Of a stretch of 64,000 nucleotides of DNA, positions 51,540 through 62,706 are shown piece after piece. Below the pieces are notes generated by a model. The model was given only the letters and a program-made list of their open reading frames with translations, did not search any database and had not been told where the DNA came from. Within the stretch, counting starts at the first letter, position 1. Each line of letters opens with the position of its first letter. This DNA is from Odontocerum albicorne (Eukaryota; Arthropoda; Insecta; Trichoptera; Odontoceridae), in the NCBI GenBank assembly GCA_949825065.1, contig OX463864.1, positions 16,381,327 through 16,445,326 of the forward strand, in the 5' to 3' direction. Made by a program: the position numbers and the translations under genes.

Positions 51540-52175
51540 GTGTCATATCAGGTCCCCCCAACGTTGAATATCACCTGAAAGTAGACTTCTTTGTCCCCGG
51601 CAGCCCGAGAAAGATCCCCGACGATCCTTATACCAGTCCAATCACATATATTGCGGAGCCAGGAGATTTGCCTCCTGCCAACACCTCTTCGACCCTCTAT
51701 TTTGCCTTGGATGATCAGGTGCAGTCATTTGTACTTTGCTCCTCTAAGTACATGACCCAAATAGGACACCTTTCGGATTTTAATATTAGTCAGCAACTCT
51801 CTATCAACTTTGGCTCTTTGAAGAAACCTTGTGTTGCTGACCATATCCTTCCAGAGTATCCGTAGCATTCTCCGGTGAATCCACATTTCGAATGTTTGCA
51901 GTCGGTTCAAACTACCAACTTTGAGGGTCCATAATTCCACTCCATGCAATAACACTGACCAAACATACCATTTGACTAGCCATTATCGAAATTTCAAGTT
52001 TAGATTATCATCGCAGAATACGCTTCTCATTTTATTAAAAGCCGCACGAGACGATTCAATTCTGCACTTGACTTCGGTTTCTGGGTCGAGGTCTTCCACT
52101 AGGATATTTCCGAGGTATTTAAAAAAAATCACTCACTCTATATCAGCACCGTTCAATGTAAGACGTGCTCCTGTA
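51540..52175 (-). pseudogene. LINE F RT thumb and C-terminal region
   Basis: Minus strand: FKYLGNILVEDLDPETEV, CRIESSRAAFNKMRSVF, LLHGVELWTLKVGSLNRLQT, FEMWIHRRMLRILWKDMVSN and KIRKVSYLGHVLRGAKYK, then the tail with GRRGVGRRQISWLRNI, RAAGDKEVYFQVIFNVGGT and a stop. A single insect RTE-like protein is recognisable almost continuously from YLG to its end, with few breaks. A second copy of the very end lies at 58691-58790. Confidence 0.75.
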
Positions 52176-52179
52176 CATA

Positions 52180-53130
52180 TACACACAAAAAAATTAATTA
52201 AGGGTTACAGTCTGGTAAAAGGGTTCGTCCAATAATAATGCTCGCAAGTACCGAATGTGTGACTACTCCTGTGGTTTTAGACCTGAATGCTAGATTACTG
52301 GAGTCAAAGACAAGATTGTCTCCGGGTATCGCTCTTCAATATGTTCCTGTTGATAATTCAGATATATTTAAGGATACCATACCTAAAAAAGGAGAACAAA
52401 TGTATTTAAGAGATAATTACACAATATATTCATAGAAATGACAAGATTTTTTAATTGACGTAAAAAAAAGTCCGACTGTTCAAGAATATCTCCTCATGCA
52501 AAGTAGTACGAGTTGACCTACAAAAATACTCCGATGAATTGGAAAGTCTACGTCGGTCCATCGTATCGGTGCGCACAGGTCGGGTATCAAGACCGACGGC
52601 GGTCAACGTCACGGAATAGAAAGGTGCCGATCCATCCGAGGGGCGACGGTGGTGAACACTTGCACGCGGATTCTTTACTAATGCGGTCGATCCGAGAAGA
52701 AAGTGACGAGGCGTGTTGTAAAAAGGTTAATTGGGCTGTAGTAATAATCGTTGATCCGTTTTGATCGGTTGATAATTGTAGTGATTCTTCGATTGAGATA
52801 CAAGAAAAAATTATAAGGTTTTTTTAAATGGCAATTGAGACAAATATATTCAGATAGACAAAACATAAAAAAAGGAGAAATGTTGATCGATTAAAAAAAA
52901 ACTTATTTTCTATCATTCTTTTTGAAAGTGACAATAAACTCTATTATTTGTTTATTTTTTAATTAATTTACGACACAACAGTATATTTGATATACAATAT
53001 GAATGAACACATGATAAGTTATACAAGTACTTAAAATTATTGACAAAAATATAAAACTTTATTTTAAACAAACATGTACAGGAGATACAAAAAGCAGTGG
53101 TAATAATAAAAAGAGTATTTACAAAGTCAT
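52180..53130. other. unassigned; GC-richer block at 52520-52760
   Basis: Short frames at 52238-52435 and 52513-52764 have no motif I recognise. The block around gtacgtcggtccatcg and gaccgacggcggtcaacg is compositionally unlike its surroundings. Confidence 0.3.
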
Positions 53131-53137
53131 TGTTTAA

Positions 53138-53352
53138 CACTTGCCTCCCTGTGATGGATAGCGAGTGACCAGGACTTATATTTTATTTGATTATTCGACG
53201 CTTTAATACACAATAAAAGGATTTTTATAGCTAATTACAAAAAATAACCTAGCAGATTTTGCATAATTTTAATTTTAAATATACATTTTTTACTGGACGC
53301 TTAGCGTCCAGCACCGTGGTTGGCGGATTTTTTTAGCACAGTAAGGCAAGTG
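53138..53352 (+). mobile_element. 215-bp piggyBac-type MITE copy 2 (TTAA)
   Basis: cacttgcctccctgtgatgg at the left and ggcaagtg at the right, with TTAA at 53134-53137 and 53353-53356. It contains a further hairpin tggacgcttagcgtcca near 53294. Reversed counterpart at 6231-6445. Confidence 0.8.
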
Positions 53353-53429
53353 TTAAAATTATTTAATATTAATATGTATATTTATATTCAATATACGTTT
53401 GTATGTATAATAAATCACAAAATATTACC

Positions 53430-53690
53430 AAATTTTGCCAAGTAGACTTACGTATTGTAATTGTGGAAGACTTATTTTATAAAGAAATAGATTTGTTTTT
53501 AGTGGAACAACGCTTCCATAAAACAAGAATTTGATTTTTCGAGAATTTTATGGATACAATTTAAAATATAGAAAACACATGAGCTCATTTATAGAACGAG
53601 ATGCAAGTTGCTTTGCAGAATTGAAACCTTCCACATGTTGATGCAGGGTTACTCAACTCCAGAGGCAAAGTATTGTCCTTAATGTTTGGT
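53430..53690 (-). repeat. R-B dispersed repeat copy 2
   Basis: Reverse counterpart of 43495-43735: aaatattaccaaattttgcc, ttgtttttagtggaacaacg, ccttccacatgttgatg and gaggcaaagtattgtcctt. Confidence 0.6.
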
Positions 53691-54724
53691 TTATATTACG
53701 TTATTTATATTGATAAAGGAGAGCACGACGTTAGTAGATATTTCTAAATATTGTTGTGATATTCTGGTGAATACTATATATACTTACCATGTATTAAAAA
53801 TAAGTGGTATATGCCCGTGTTAAGTTGTGTCCACTATATTTAACAATATAAAAATAATTTAAAGAGCAGAATCACCTCAAGGTTGCTTCAACTCGGAACT
53901 CGGGCCCACAATTATTGACATGTTAAAAATATTACAAAATAAATGTATATATGCAAAGTCTAAGGGTAGAAATAATGTGGATTCGGTCATTATGTTAAGT
54001 GTTTCCCCGAATCTGCATATGTTCAGAAAAACATGTTAGCCAAGCGAAGACGAACTACAAAAAACCTATTTAGATCTTCCGGTATGTGATAGTAACACAT
54101 TCGGCTTTAGGTGGAGTCTAAAGTAAGTGTGTAGTGTTCATATATAATCATAAACGTTGATAAGACCTTCCAAAAAGTTTTCAAATATACTCTCATATAT
54201 TTTAGGACCCATTTGCTCCTGAACCCTGGGTCTGTGCACCCGTTGCATCTGCCTTGTAACGGCACTGCGTATGGATATAAGCTGTGGATAGAAATTTGTA
54301 AATGTCAAAAATATAATGATTCCCTTTAAGGTTGTATTATCATGTGACCGTGGTTAAGGCTTGGGTCACATTAAAAATCATATAAATCACTTAAGTAAGT
54401 GGATGATTAATAATTGCTTAACAAATACTATATACCAGTGCTACTCAAATGGTGGTCTACGGTAGTGCTACTCAAATGGTGGTCTACTGGTGGTCTACGT
54501 TAATCAGTCGTAAAACTAGATATATAAACCTTTTTTTTAACGCCCACTCCATCTTAAAAAATAATCTTACCCTTAGGTGACAGTGAAAGACATATCCCAG
54601 TCCACCCCACGAGAAAGTTTAAGTGGAACTGCCACATACAACGTTGCGAGTGCAGATGGTCTGGTGGATAGTAAACTGATTATTTAAAAAAATATTTGAC
54701 TAGGTAAAATTATATATATAGTAC
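53691..54724. other. unassigned, with a short duplication at 54440-54500
   Basis: gtgctactcaaatggtggtc occurs twice, and ggtggtctac three times, within 60 bp. Otherwise nothing recognised. Confidence 0.3.
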
Positions 54725-54950
54725 ATAAGATATATTATATGTATCTCACTATTTGAAGTAATCCATCGAGGGTGAGAGGTTTATTGCAGTCACTAACTGG
54801 TTCCGAAGTCTGAACAGTCAAGTATGAAACAAGAAGGAAGAGCAATGAAGTAATTATGCCAAATAGCAATCTCTGCTTGAGCGTATCCCAAGTACATGGA
54901 TCGGAGAGGGGCTGAAGATTTTCGGCGAGTTATTGAAGGAAGATGGGACA
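54725..54950 (-). mobile_element. LINE B fragment, diverged
   Basis: caatctctgcttgagcgtat, catggatcggagaggggctg and the ctgattccgaagtctga-like block correspond to 21740-21900. Confidence 0.5.
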
Positions 54951-54954
54951 GTAA

Positions 54955-55095
54955 ACTTCATTATCAGTATCACCATCACGCCATGTGTCTATAGAAATAG
55001 GCCGAGAGAACCGATCTCCACTTCATAGTATCCAAACACGCATCTTTCGATTCTGCCATGTTCATACACATTGTTACGCATACTTTCGGATTAAA
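54955..55095 (-). mobile_element. LINE A 3' end fragment
   Basis: tcaccatcacgccatgtgtc, aaataggccgagagaaccga and tccaaacacgcatctttcg are the reversed terminal block. Confidence 0.55.
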
Positions 55096-55147
55096 AAAAC
55101 TTTTCACTTTCTCTCTTTTATAATTTTATTCGAAGTCTGGGTATAAG

Positions 55148-55375
55148 TTGAAATATTTCTTAAAATTGTTTTATTTTAATATTTTGTTGATTCATAGACT
55201 TTTGTTTAATGTACCGGACAATAATTTACACCATCGTGGATTAAGATTATTTTCGATGCCGTGTTCACGAACTGAGCTCTTAAGAGTATCACCACTCGCA
55301 CATGGAATGGCTTTGTTGAATGAATTTTCTGATATAGATATCTTCCACATTTCCGAGGATGAAATCCCTTATTAA
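55148..55375 (+). pseudogene. LINE J-like C-terminus
   Basis: LLFNVPDNNLHHRGLRLFSM, PCSRTELLRVSPLAHGMALL and NEFSDIDIFHISEDEIPY to a TAA. Related to the ends at 46060-46215 and 25200-25548 in layout (N.P ... R.SP...G..LLN). Truncated upstream. Confidence 0.55.
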
Positions 55376-55379
55376 AATT

Positions 55380-56300
55380 TGTATATATAACTTAGTCACT
55401 CAGTAACGGGGAAACATTAGTTACATAGTCCCTGTTATGCTGTATTTAGACTCTGTGATTCATTTTTTTTCGTGTTATTTAATTTAATTGAATTAAACAG
55501 TTATCAAATATAAAATAAATTAATGTTCTTTTCAGTAGAGTATTTAATTGACACATGTGATAAGCTGGTTGACTTAAAACAGGAATTCCTAATTAGTCGG
55601 TCATCAGGTCTACGGTATCTGAGTATAGACATTAATTACAATATGATGGGGAAAGGAGAATATATTTATATTTTATGATTATTGAATTATCTGTATGATT
55701 ATCGATCTGATTATTGATATGATTATTACACGATTATTTGTTATACTTATATCATGTACAGAAAAATAATGAATATACAAATTATTTACATGAAAATCAG
55801 CTGACTGAGGAAAACGTGGCTTGATCAAATGGACCAGAAATTGAAAGAAAGTTCAGTAAGACTTATGAATCATAGGGTGGCACAACAAAAACTGCAATTT
55901 TAAATCAATGAAAAAAAAGCTTTTTTTTAAATGTTCAAGTTTATTGGTATCAGTGTAATAAGTGTACATGGGAATTACGTATGAAAAATGATATCGGGCA
56001 AATGGCCACTTCGGTTCATGTTACAGATGACGACACTGAGCGAAATTTTCAATTCACATAAATTGACACGTATATCTGCAATGACAAGAATGATGTTAGA
56101 TTTAAGGTAATCTATTCATCACTTGACACTGGCGTATTCTCCTTCATATATAGGAGTTCACGGCCATTATTCAAAGAGAGAGAGAGAAGGTAATCTATGG
56201 TTTTTGGATTTTTGGCGTACATTTGAGATTTAACATAACCCAAGACAAAATATCTTGTTAATTTTTAAAATAATTTTGACTTGTGTACTTAATTACTTAT
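55380..56300. other. mostly unassigned; LINE A piece at 55800-55870
   Basis: actgaggaaaacgtggcttg and atcaaatggaccagaaattg at 55800-55850 are a LINE A GRPRKTW.DQMDQ remnant. (AG)n at 56178-56190. Confidence 0.3.
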
Positions 56301-56309
56301 GTATTACGA

Positions 56310-56446
56310 CGACGACCTTTGTAGCCTGGTTGATAATACGCTTGTCTCCCAATCGGGAGGTTGCGGAATCGATTTCCGCTGGAATCTAGATTTTTTTATG
56401 AAGGATTCTAGTCTGGTTTTTACTAAAGGCCTCTTTAACATATTGA
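56310..56446 (+). mobile_element. SINE2, left part, split by LINE B
   Basis: gacctttgtagcctggttga, ttgcggaatcgatttccgct, tctagtctggtttttact and ggcctctttaaca; continues at 56727. Confidence 0.7.
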
Positions 56447-56720
56447 TTTATTTATTTAACGCTTTTATTACAAATACAATCTGGCGACAATCTCTTCCAA
56501 CCAACTAGACAAAAATAAAGGAAGCAAGTAACGTGGTCGCAAAAAACATTCAAACTACTATGCAGCCCCACGAAATACATGAACATATACGTGAGCATAC
56601 GCCCATAAACCCCACAAAGACGGACAATCACCCGAAGAATCCTTTTCATATAAAGTGAGATATCATCAATCAAAGGAAAAGGAAGGGATGGTGGAGAGGA
56701 AAGAATAAATCATGATTGAA
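56447..56720 (-). mobile_element. LINE B 3' end inserted in SINE2
   Basis: ttatttatttaacgctttta, caatctggcgacaatctctt, agtgagatatcatcaatcaa and agggatggtggagaggaaag match 21411-21650. aacat occurs at both junctions. Confidence 0.7.
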
Positions 56721-56726
56721 ACATCT

Positions 56727-56800
56727 TTCTGGTTGATTGGAAGATATTGGCATATGACAATAAGCCCGCCAGGTTGTACTATATACAACGAAAGTGAAAT
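56727..56800 (+). mobile_element. SINE2, right part
   Basis: tctggttgattggaagatat, catatgacaataagcccgcc and actatatacaacgaaagtga complete the SINE2 begun at 56310. Confidence 0.7.
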
Positions 56801-56829
56801 AAAATATTATTTAAATTGTTTTATTATGA

Positions 56830-57098
56830 AGATATGTCTTTGAATTCACCTGATATGGCTCCCTGCGACTTTTTCCTGTTCAACCGACTTAAAAAACCGC
56901 TTCGCGGAACGCGTTACACCTCCCGAGAGGATGTCATGAAAAAATCGAAGACGGCTCTGATGGACATACCGAAAATTGAATACCAGCGGTGTTTCGAGGA
57001 TTGGATCAAGCGCTGGCGTAAGTGCGTTGCAGTTGATGGGGAGTACTTTGAAGGGGACCATATCGATTTTGATGAATAAACCTTTTTGATCAAGGTAG
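56830..57098 (+). mobile_element. M2 mariner copy B, 3' half
   Basis: LNSPDMAPCDFFLFNRLKKP (third catalytic D), TSREDVMKKSKTALMDIPKI and KCVAVDGEYFEGDH, then the right end ctttttgatcaaggtag with TA. No left terminus. Confidence 0.8.
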
Positions 57099-57099
57099 T

Positions 57100-57665
57100 A
57101 TATTGTTTTTTTTTTAAACTCTACTATTATTTTTCTTGGTGATGAATGAAGCAATTACTATTTTATCTTGTTATAATTTTGTAAGGTATATTGTACCGTT
57201 GATAAAAAATAAATTGATAGATAAATAAAATACCAAACATTATTATTTCTAGGTGACCGCAAGTGTTGATCATTTATCTAGGCATATATAATATTTACGC
57301 ACATGTTTCTTCACGCGGCCGATATATGTTCCGAATATACCATAGAATCGATCTTAATTCTGGTTTGGCCCGTTATAATTTCATTCATTGTCGTTGGACA
57401 GGTATAAAATTTATATCTACACTATTTTTATTGACGTATTCGAAAATACTCTATGATCCGATTTACGTATATGAAGACAAGTGTATCAGTTAACGTCAAG
57501 TGTATCACAAGTGAAGACAAGTGTATCACAAGTGTATCAGTTAATATGAAGACAAGTGTATCACAAGTGTATCAGTTAACTCGGGGTTTGAAATTTGAAA
57601 ATGAACAATAAAATTATAACTCCCTCATAGTTGAGCGAATCCGGAAGCTATTTTACAGGATATTC
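57100..57665. other. unassigned, with short tandem repeats at 57480-57590
   Basis: gaagacaagtgtatcacaag and tgtatcagttaa alternate three times. Confidence 0.35.
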
Positions 57666-57669
57666 TTAA

Positions 57670-57755
57670 GCTTTAAAATAAATATAATTAACTTAATCCA
57701 ACCATACTTTCGTTGTTCTTCCTCTAATACGCCTTCCACTCAAATTCATTCAAAT
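57670..57755 (-). mobile_element. LINE A fragment
   Basis: ttaacttaatccaaccatac, ttcctctaatacgccttcca. Confidence 0.55.
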
Positions 57756-58192
57756 AGCGTTTTGGTATGTACGTATGTAGGATATAATAAAAATTCTGCA
57801 TGAGTGTTATTTAAAAAATATATATATTATGTTTTATGTAAGAAGAGCCATTGGCGAGAAAGTGTTAAGCAGTTTAGCAAATTATTTGTTTTATAACCTG
57901 TATAAATTGAAGAAAGTTTAAAACGATATGGAACGGCGTGTAGCGATAGGAAACAGGGGCACTAAAATATACAAGTACAGGCGGCCCTCGAATTTTGCAC
58001 ATAATTGGTTCCCGGAAAATGTGTGCGAATGTTCGAAAGTAGAGGGATGTAAAAAAACATCAAAAATAGTATTTTAAAATATTAATTTATCAATAATAAT
58101 ATTTATTTATCAATAATATATTAAAAATATTTATTTATCAATATACATAATTAAGTTAACGAGGCGTGATTAAGTGTTTTCAGGTGTTTTCT

Positions 58193-58729
58193 TTATATGG
58201 TAAACTTGTCAAGAGTTAGTTGAATGCCACCCTTTTTTTTCTTTTCTTGATAAAGAGTTCTATAACATGTTGTGTCTTTTTCAATCGTCCTACGTACTTG
58301 AGATATACGTTCTCCATTGGGATCACATTCTTCCATGATAGTCAAAAAATTGTCAAGATGCATGAAGGATTCATTCATATTTTTGATTGTCAAAGTCTTG
58401 ACGATTTTATTAGCTTCTTCTTCCTCACTTTCATTGTGTATTTCATTTATCTCTTGTTGCTCAATTAAGTATTCATTTCACAGAGGTACTGAGTGAGATT
58501 CAATCAACTCATCAAAATCTTCGTTGTTGACGTCCAAGTTTAGTTAATTCATTAGGCTAACTATTTCATCTGTGATAGTTTCCGGAGTTTCTTCAGAATT
58601 TATAAAATCACTCATCATTTGTGGGCATAATTTTTTCCAGGAACCTTTCATTGTTAACTCTTTTATTTCAGTCAACGAGTCTCTACAAATAAGGGGCGTT
58701 GGAGATCTTTTTCGGGCTGCCGGGGACAA
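58193..58729 (-). pseudogene. Tigger-type transposase C-terminus
   Basis: From the right: ELTMKGSWKKLCPQMMSDF, NSEETPETITDEIVSLMN, a stop, HNEDFDELIE-like and NEI-type residues, TIKNMNESFMHLDNFLTIME, ECDPNGERISQVRRTIEKDT and CYRTLYQEKKKKGGIQLTLD to the stop at 58193. The KK.WKKLCP and LD.FL...E..DPN.ER...V.R blocks are the region following the DDE domain in Tigger/JRK-like transposases. The catalytic core is gone. Confidence 0.7.
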
Positions 58730-58790
58730 AGATGTCTACTCTCAGGTGATATTCAACGTTGGGGGGACCTGACATCACAATGGGAAGAAG
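58691..58790 (+). mobile_element. LINE F extreme 3' end inserted in Tigger 2
   Basis: VGDLFRAAGDKDVYSQVIFN and VGGT then a stop, as in the reversed 51540-51620 (RAAGDKEVYFQVIFNVGGT). Confidence 0.65.
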
Positions 58791-58959
58791 AAGTCTCCAA
58801 TGTGGTTTATTGCGTTCCATATATTATAGTTATTTCAAAAAAGTGGAAGCGACAGCATGGAAGCGAACAATTTTTGCATTATCGTCAAAAATCTTTAAAA
58901 AATTGAAATTTAAAAAATGTGCGATTTAGCGAATTGTGCGAAAGTTGAGGGCCGCCTGT

Positions 58960-59790
58960 ATATACTTGAATCGGTCAGAATAATCTGCAAAGTTGATAAT
59001 CCACAGCAATAAAAGTTAAATCAGTAAATTCTTGGGTTAAAACCATAAATAAGAATTATATAATGATACTGTGTCGAGTTAATGTTATCGTCTGACTTGC
59101 TGCAGGCATAATGCCACGGCTGTTCTCGAAATGACTGGCTTAGATCAGCCTAACTTATATTTTAATATACTAATGTATCAGTGGATTACTTAAAGGCCTA
59201 CTTAGGCTTCCGTTGCGAATAAGAGGAATGAATGAAAAAAAAATGATCGAGAATATATATAGTAATTATATTATTTCCGGCAGGTAGTCATTTGCGAGAT
59301 AAATTATATGAACGACTTGGAAGAATCAATCAGTGTATTACCTCATTAGTGATTACTGAACACTTGTTTAAATTAATCATATATTTGGTACCATTGGCGG
59401 GTTTATTTGTTGTTTTAATTGTATGTAAAACAATCTGGCGGACTTTTTTTTTTTTATTTTATTAAACAAAGTAAATTATTGTACAAACATTTGTCAAGGC
59501 TAGCTTACCTATATACAAATTTATTACTTAACTAATCTTAATTATATGGTATAATTTATGAACTTACTTAATCTTATTTTCCTACACATCATTTTATTTT
59601 ATTTATTCAATCTTAATATATGAGATCTTAGAAATAATTAACACTTACATACTACTTATAACTAGATAACAATTCTTACACTAATTATTTAGCAAAAACA
59701 AGTCCACTCGTTCAGGCTACTTGTATTCCATCACATTCACTCAGACAATGGTCGTCCCAGCTAATAATGTAGGTGGACTAGTCAGGCAAC
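58960..59790. other. unassigned stretch
   Basis: AT-rich; nothing recognised. Confidence 0.2.
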
Positions 59791-59794
59791 AGAT

Positions 59795-60420
59795 AAAGTC
59801 TTGTTTACTGGGGATACGACAAATGAGGGACAAAACACCCAGATCCATTAAAATTGTGTGTCCAAATTCAATTGCCTGTTTTTATTTTTACAAATGATGT
59901 ATTTATAAGATTTATTCTCATAAATATGTCCTCAGTAATATAGTCGTATAGTCAAAAGTCTAGTTTACTGGGGATACGACAAATGAGAGACAAAACACCC
60001 AGATCCATTAAAATTGTGTGTCCAAATTCAATTGCCTGTTATTATTTTTACAAATGATGTATTTATAAGATTTATTTTCATAAATATGTCCTCAGTAATA
60101 TGCTCGTATAGGCAAAAGTCTAGTTTACTGGGGAAACGACAAATGAAAGACAAACACCCAGATCCATTAAAATTGTGTGTTCAAATTAAATTATCTGCTG
60201 GTTTTTCACAAATTGTGTATTTATAAGATTTCTTGTCATATATAAATCAATAAATATATCCTCAGTAATACGTGTATACAGACAAAAGCCTAGTTTACTA
60301 AGGAATCGATAAATAAAAGACAACAAACCCAGATCCATAGAAATAAAGTGTTTTCTTAAAATTGTTATTGTTTGTCTTGTTTTAAGACTTTTTGTCAGAT
60401 ATAAATAAATAAAATAAATA
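59795..60420 (+). repeat. tandem array of LINE C 3' ends, about 160 bp x 4
   Basis: tttactggggatacgacaaa starts at 59804, 59964, 60124 (variant) and 60294 (variant); each unit has acccagatccattaaaattg, atttataagattt and tgtcctcagtaata. Spacings are 160, 160 and 170 bp. Confidence 0.85.
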
Positions 60421-60454
60421 AATACTAGTACCTTTTTGCCATATATTTTATTTA

Positions 60455-61075
60455 TTCAATCATTGATTTAACATTTTATTGTAAAATAATCTGGCGGACA
60501 TATTTCGAGGTATCAATCTCTTCCTAACAATTAGAGAAAAAATAATAAGGGAACTTAAATGATCGTAAAATTATTCAAATCATTATTCATCTATACAAAA
60601 TTCATGGACAATGTACCTATATAGTAAAAAATAAAAGCAAAATATCATCAATCAAAGGAAAAGAAAGGGATGGTGGAGAAGAAAGAGATCAGGAATGAAA
60701 CAAGTTACAATATATGACTTGAAATTAAGAGTGTTTCGATCGCTTTTGCAATGTGACATAGAGAGAGAGACATTAGTTGATAACAGATTCCAGAGTGTCA
60801 CTGCATGGACAGTAAAATACGACGTAAAAAAATAAGAGGTGAATTGGGAAAGTCAATAAAACAATATCTGCTTGAGCGTGATGCAAAACCATGATCCGAA
60901 AGACGCTGAATATACTCAACGAGATAAAAAGGGGTAGCGGAGCAGTTAAGGGTATTATATATAAGTAACAATACCATATGTGGATTTTGCGTCTTTTTCT
61001 CACGTTCAACCAGTTCAGCTCCTTCCGGTATGATCGTTTTTTTTTCATGTTGAAAATAAATCCAAACATCTTTTG
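60455..61075 (-). mobile_element. LINE B C-terminal region and 3' end
   Basis: ttattgtaaaataatctggc, aaatatcatcaatcaaagga, gattccagagtgtcactgca and acgttcaaccagttcagctc align with 21411-21990; the minus frame retains ELNWLNVRKRRKIH. Followed by a 33-bp direct duplication at about 61085-61150 (gcatacataaagtattcacc). Confidence 0.65.
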
Positions 61076-61149
61076 GAGAATATATTGGCATACATAAAGT
61101 ATTCACCTTCAACTTTATTGGCATACATAAAGTATTCACCTTCAACTTT

Positions 61150-61375
61150 ATTATTAATTCACGCTGTGACCTGTCATTTTGTTTTTTTTTTCGTGTATCA
61201 CCCGGAAATGAACTCGATGCCTTCTTTATCTCACTGACACATCAGTTGAATGAATGAATGAATGAGTGTTGCTAACCGATTCTCGTGTTTTAATAATATA
61301 CAATACAATAAGTCCATTGAACTAAACATAAAAGGACGTGATAAACAATAAAGGTAATAAAATTCGTGTAGTAAT
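61150..61375. other. unassigned stretch
   Basis: Nothing recognised. Confidence 0.2.
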
Positions 61376-61450
61376 ATTGTATTACACTTTCCTTAAACAC
61401 AGCACATCCTTATTGCCACATGACAATCTCTTCCATCCAACCAGAAAAAA
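61376..61450 (-). mobile_element. SINE2 3' fragment
   Basis: tgtattacactttccttaa, ttgccacatgacaatctctt, ccatccaaccag. Confidence 0.5.
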
Positions 61451-61511
61451 GAAGTGTTTTCTACAGTTTGTTTTGAGATGTATGTGCGATACTCGGGATG
61501 AGTATTATATA

Positions 61512-62397
61512 CTACCTTGATCAAAAAGTTTTAGGACCGGCCACAGTGTGGCGCTGTCAGTCACCCGATTGGAATTCTTTTTTGGAATGAATTTTCACAT
61601 CTATCATTGACACTTCCCTCCAAATTTCAGCGTCATAGCTTGACATTTGTAAAAGTTACGCTGTACTGAGTACATCTACCTTTGTGCGTGTTTTCGATTT
61701 TTTACAAGTTTGAAAATGGCATCAACTGTGCATCAACGAGTTTGCATTAAATTTTGTGTGAAAAACGGATTTAACGGTCCGCAGACCTTGGAAATGTTGG
61801 AGAAGTGTTTTTCGGTGGCACGAACGCTTCAGAAATGGTCTTGAGTCGGTCGAGGATGACGAATGTAGTGGCAGTCGAAAACCGATGAAAACATCGATAA
61901 AATTAAAGAAATGTTGGCCGCAAATTGACAATTAGAGAGCTGGCAAAGGACTTGAACATCGCTTATGGATCCGCTCAAGACATTTTGGTAAGTGATTTGG
62001 ACCTCAGACGTATCGCTGCAAAACTGGTGCCGAAAGACCTCAGTTTCATGCAAAAAAAGGACCGCGTTGAAATCGCGAAAGAGTCTTTGACCATGAGTCT
62101 TTGACCAAAAACAACACGACTACTATCCAGCAGCCTTCGAATTCACCTGATCTGGCTCCCTGCGACTTTTTCCTGTTCAACCGACTTAAAAAACCGCTTC
62201 GCGGAACGCGTTACAGCACCCGAGAGGATGTCATGAAAAAGTCGAAGACGGCTCTGATGGACATACCGAAAATTGAGTACCAGCGGTGTTTCGAGGATCG
62301 GATCAAGCGCTGGCGTAAGTGCATTGCAGTCGATGGGGAGTACTTTGAAGGAAGAAGATTTTATGTAGAAAGTCCTAAAACTTTTTGATCAAGGTAG
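61512..62397 (+). mobile_element. M2 mariner copy C, internally deleted (886 bp)
   Basis: Both terminal repeats are intact (ctaccttgatcaaaaagttt ... aaactttttgatcaaggtag) with TA outside. Coding remnants: MASTVHQRVCIKFCVKNGF at 61716 onward, frameshifts, RELAKDLNIAYGSAQDIL, KLVPKDLSFMQKKDRVEIAK, then a deletion and LTKNNTTTIQQPSNSPDLAP, CDFFLFNRLKKPLRGTRYST and VAVDGEYFEG-type end. The segment with the first two catalytic aspartates is absent. Confidence 0.85.
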
Positions 62398-62429
62398 TAT
62401 ATGTACACATTGTGTTGCTGTCAAAGAAC

Positions 62430-62706
62430 CTTTATTTGTTTATTTGAATTAATCTGATGTGGTATTTGTGGATTTGTTTATTTTTCTGCCATCAATTTAT
62501 TTTCTGTTTTTTTTTTCTTCCTCTTATTCTACATGTGCAAGGGTGTGGGCTGTAAAACATCTGGTGTCCCCGTGGCTGGGCTCGCCCTATATTGGTGGAG
62601 CGTATCTTGACCGAGAAGATATTATTAGATGAGTCCAGACCTTTTGATAGCTTCTGTCTTTAATGTATTCTCTGCAATTTATGTGTTTTTGAAATGTATT
62701 TAAATA
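62430..62706 (+). mobile_element. LINE H 3' UTR, left part
   Basis: gtgtgggctgtaaaacatct, ggtgtccccgtggctgggct, cgccctatattggtgg and ttttgatagcttctgtcttt match 39320-39480. Interrupted by M1 copy 2; resumes at 63664. Confidence 0.7.

Larger units (their letters stand above)
57978..58958 (-). mobile_element. Tigger/pogo-like element 2 with nested LINE F tail (981 bp)
   Basis: Terminal repeats caggcggccctcgaattttg and (reverse) caggcggccctcaactttcg, TA on both sides (57976-57977, 58959-58960). It retains the 3' part of a transposase gene; its 5' part is replaced by deletion and by the LINE F end at 58691-58790. Confidence 0.8.
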
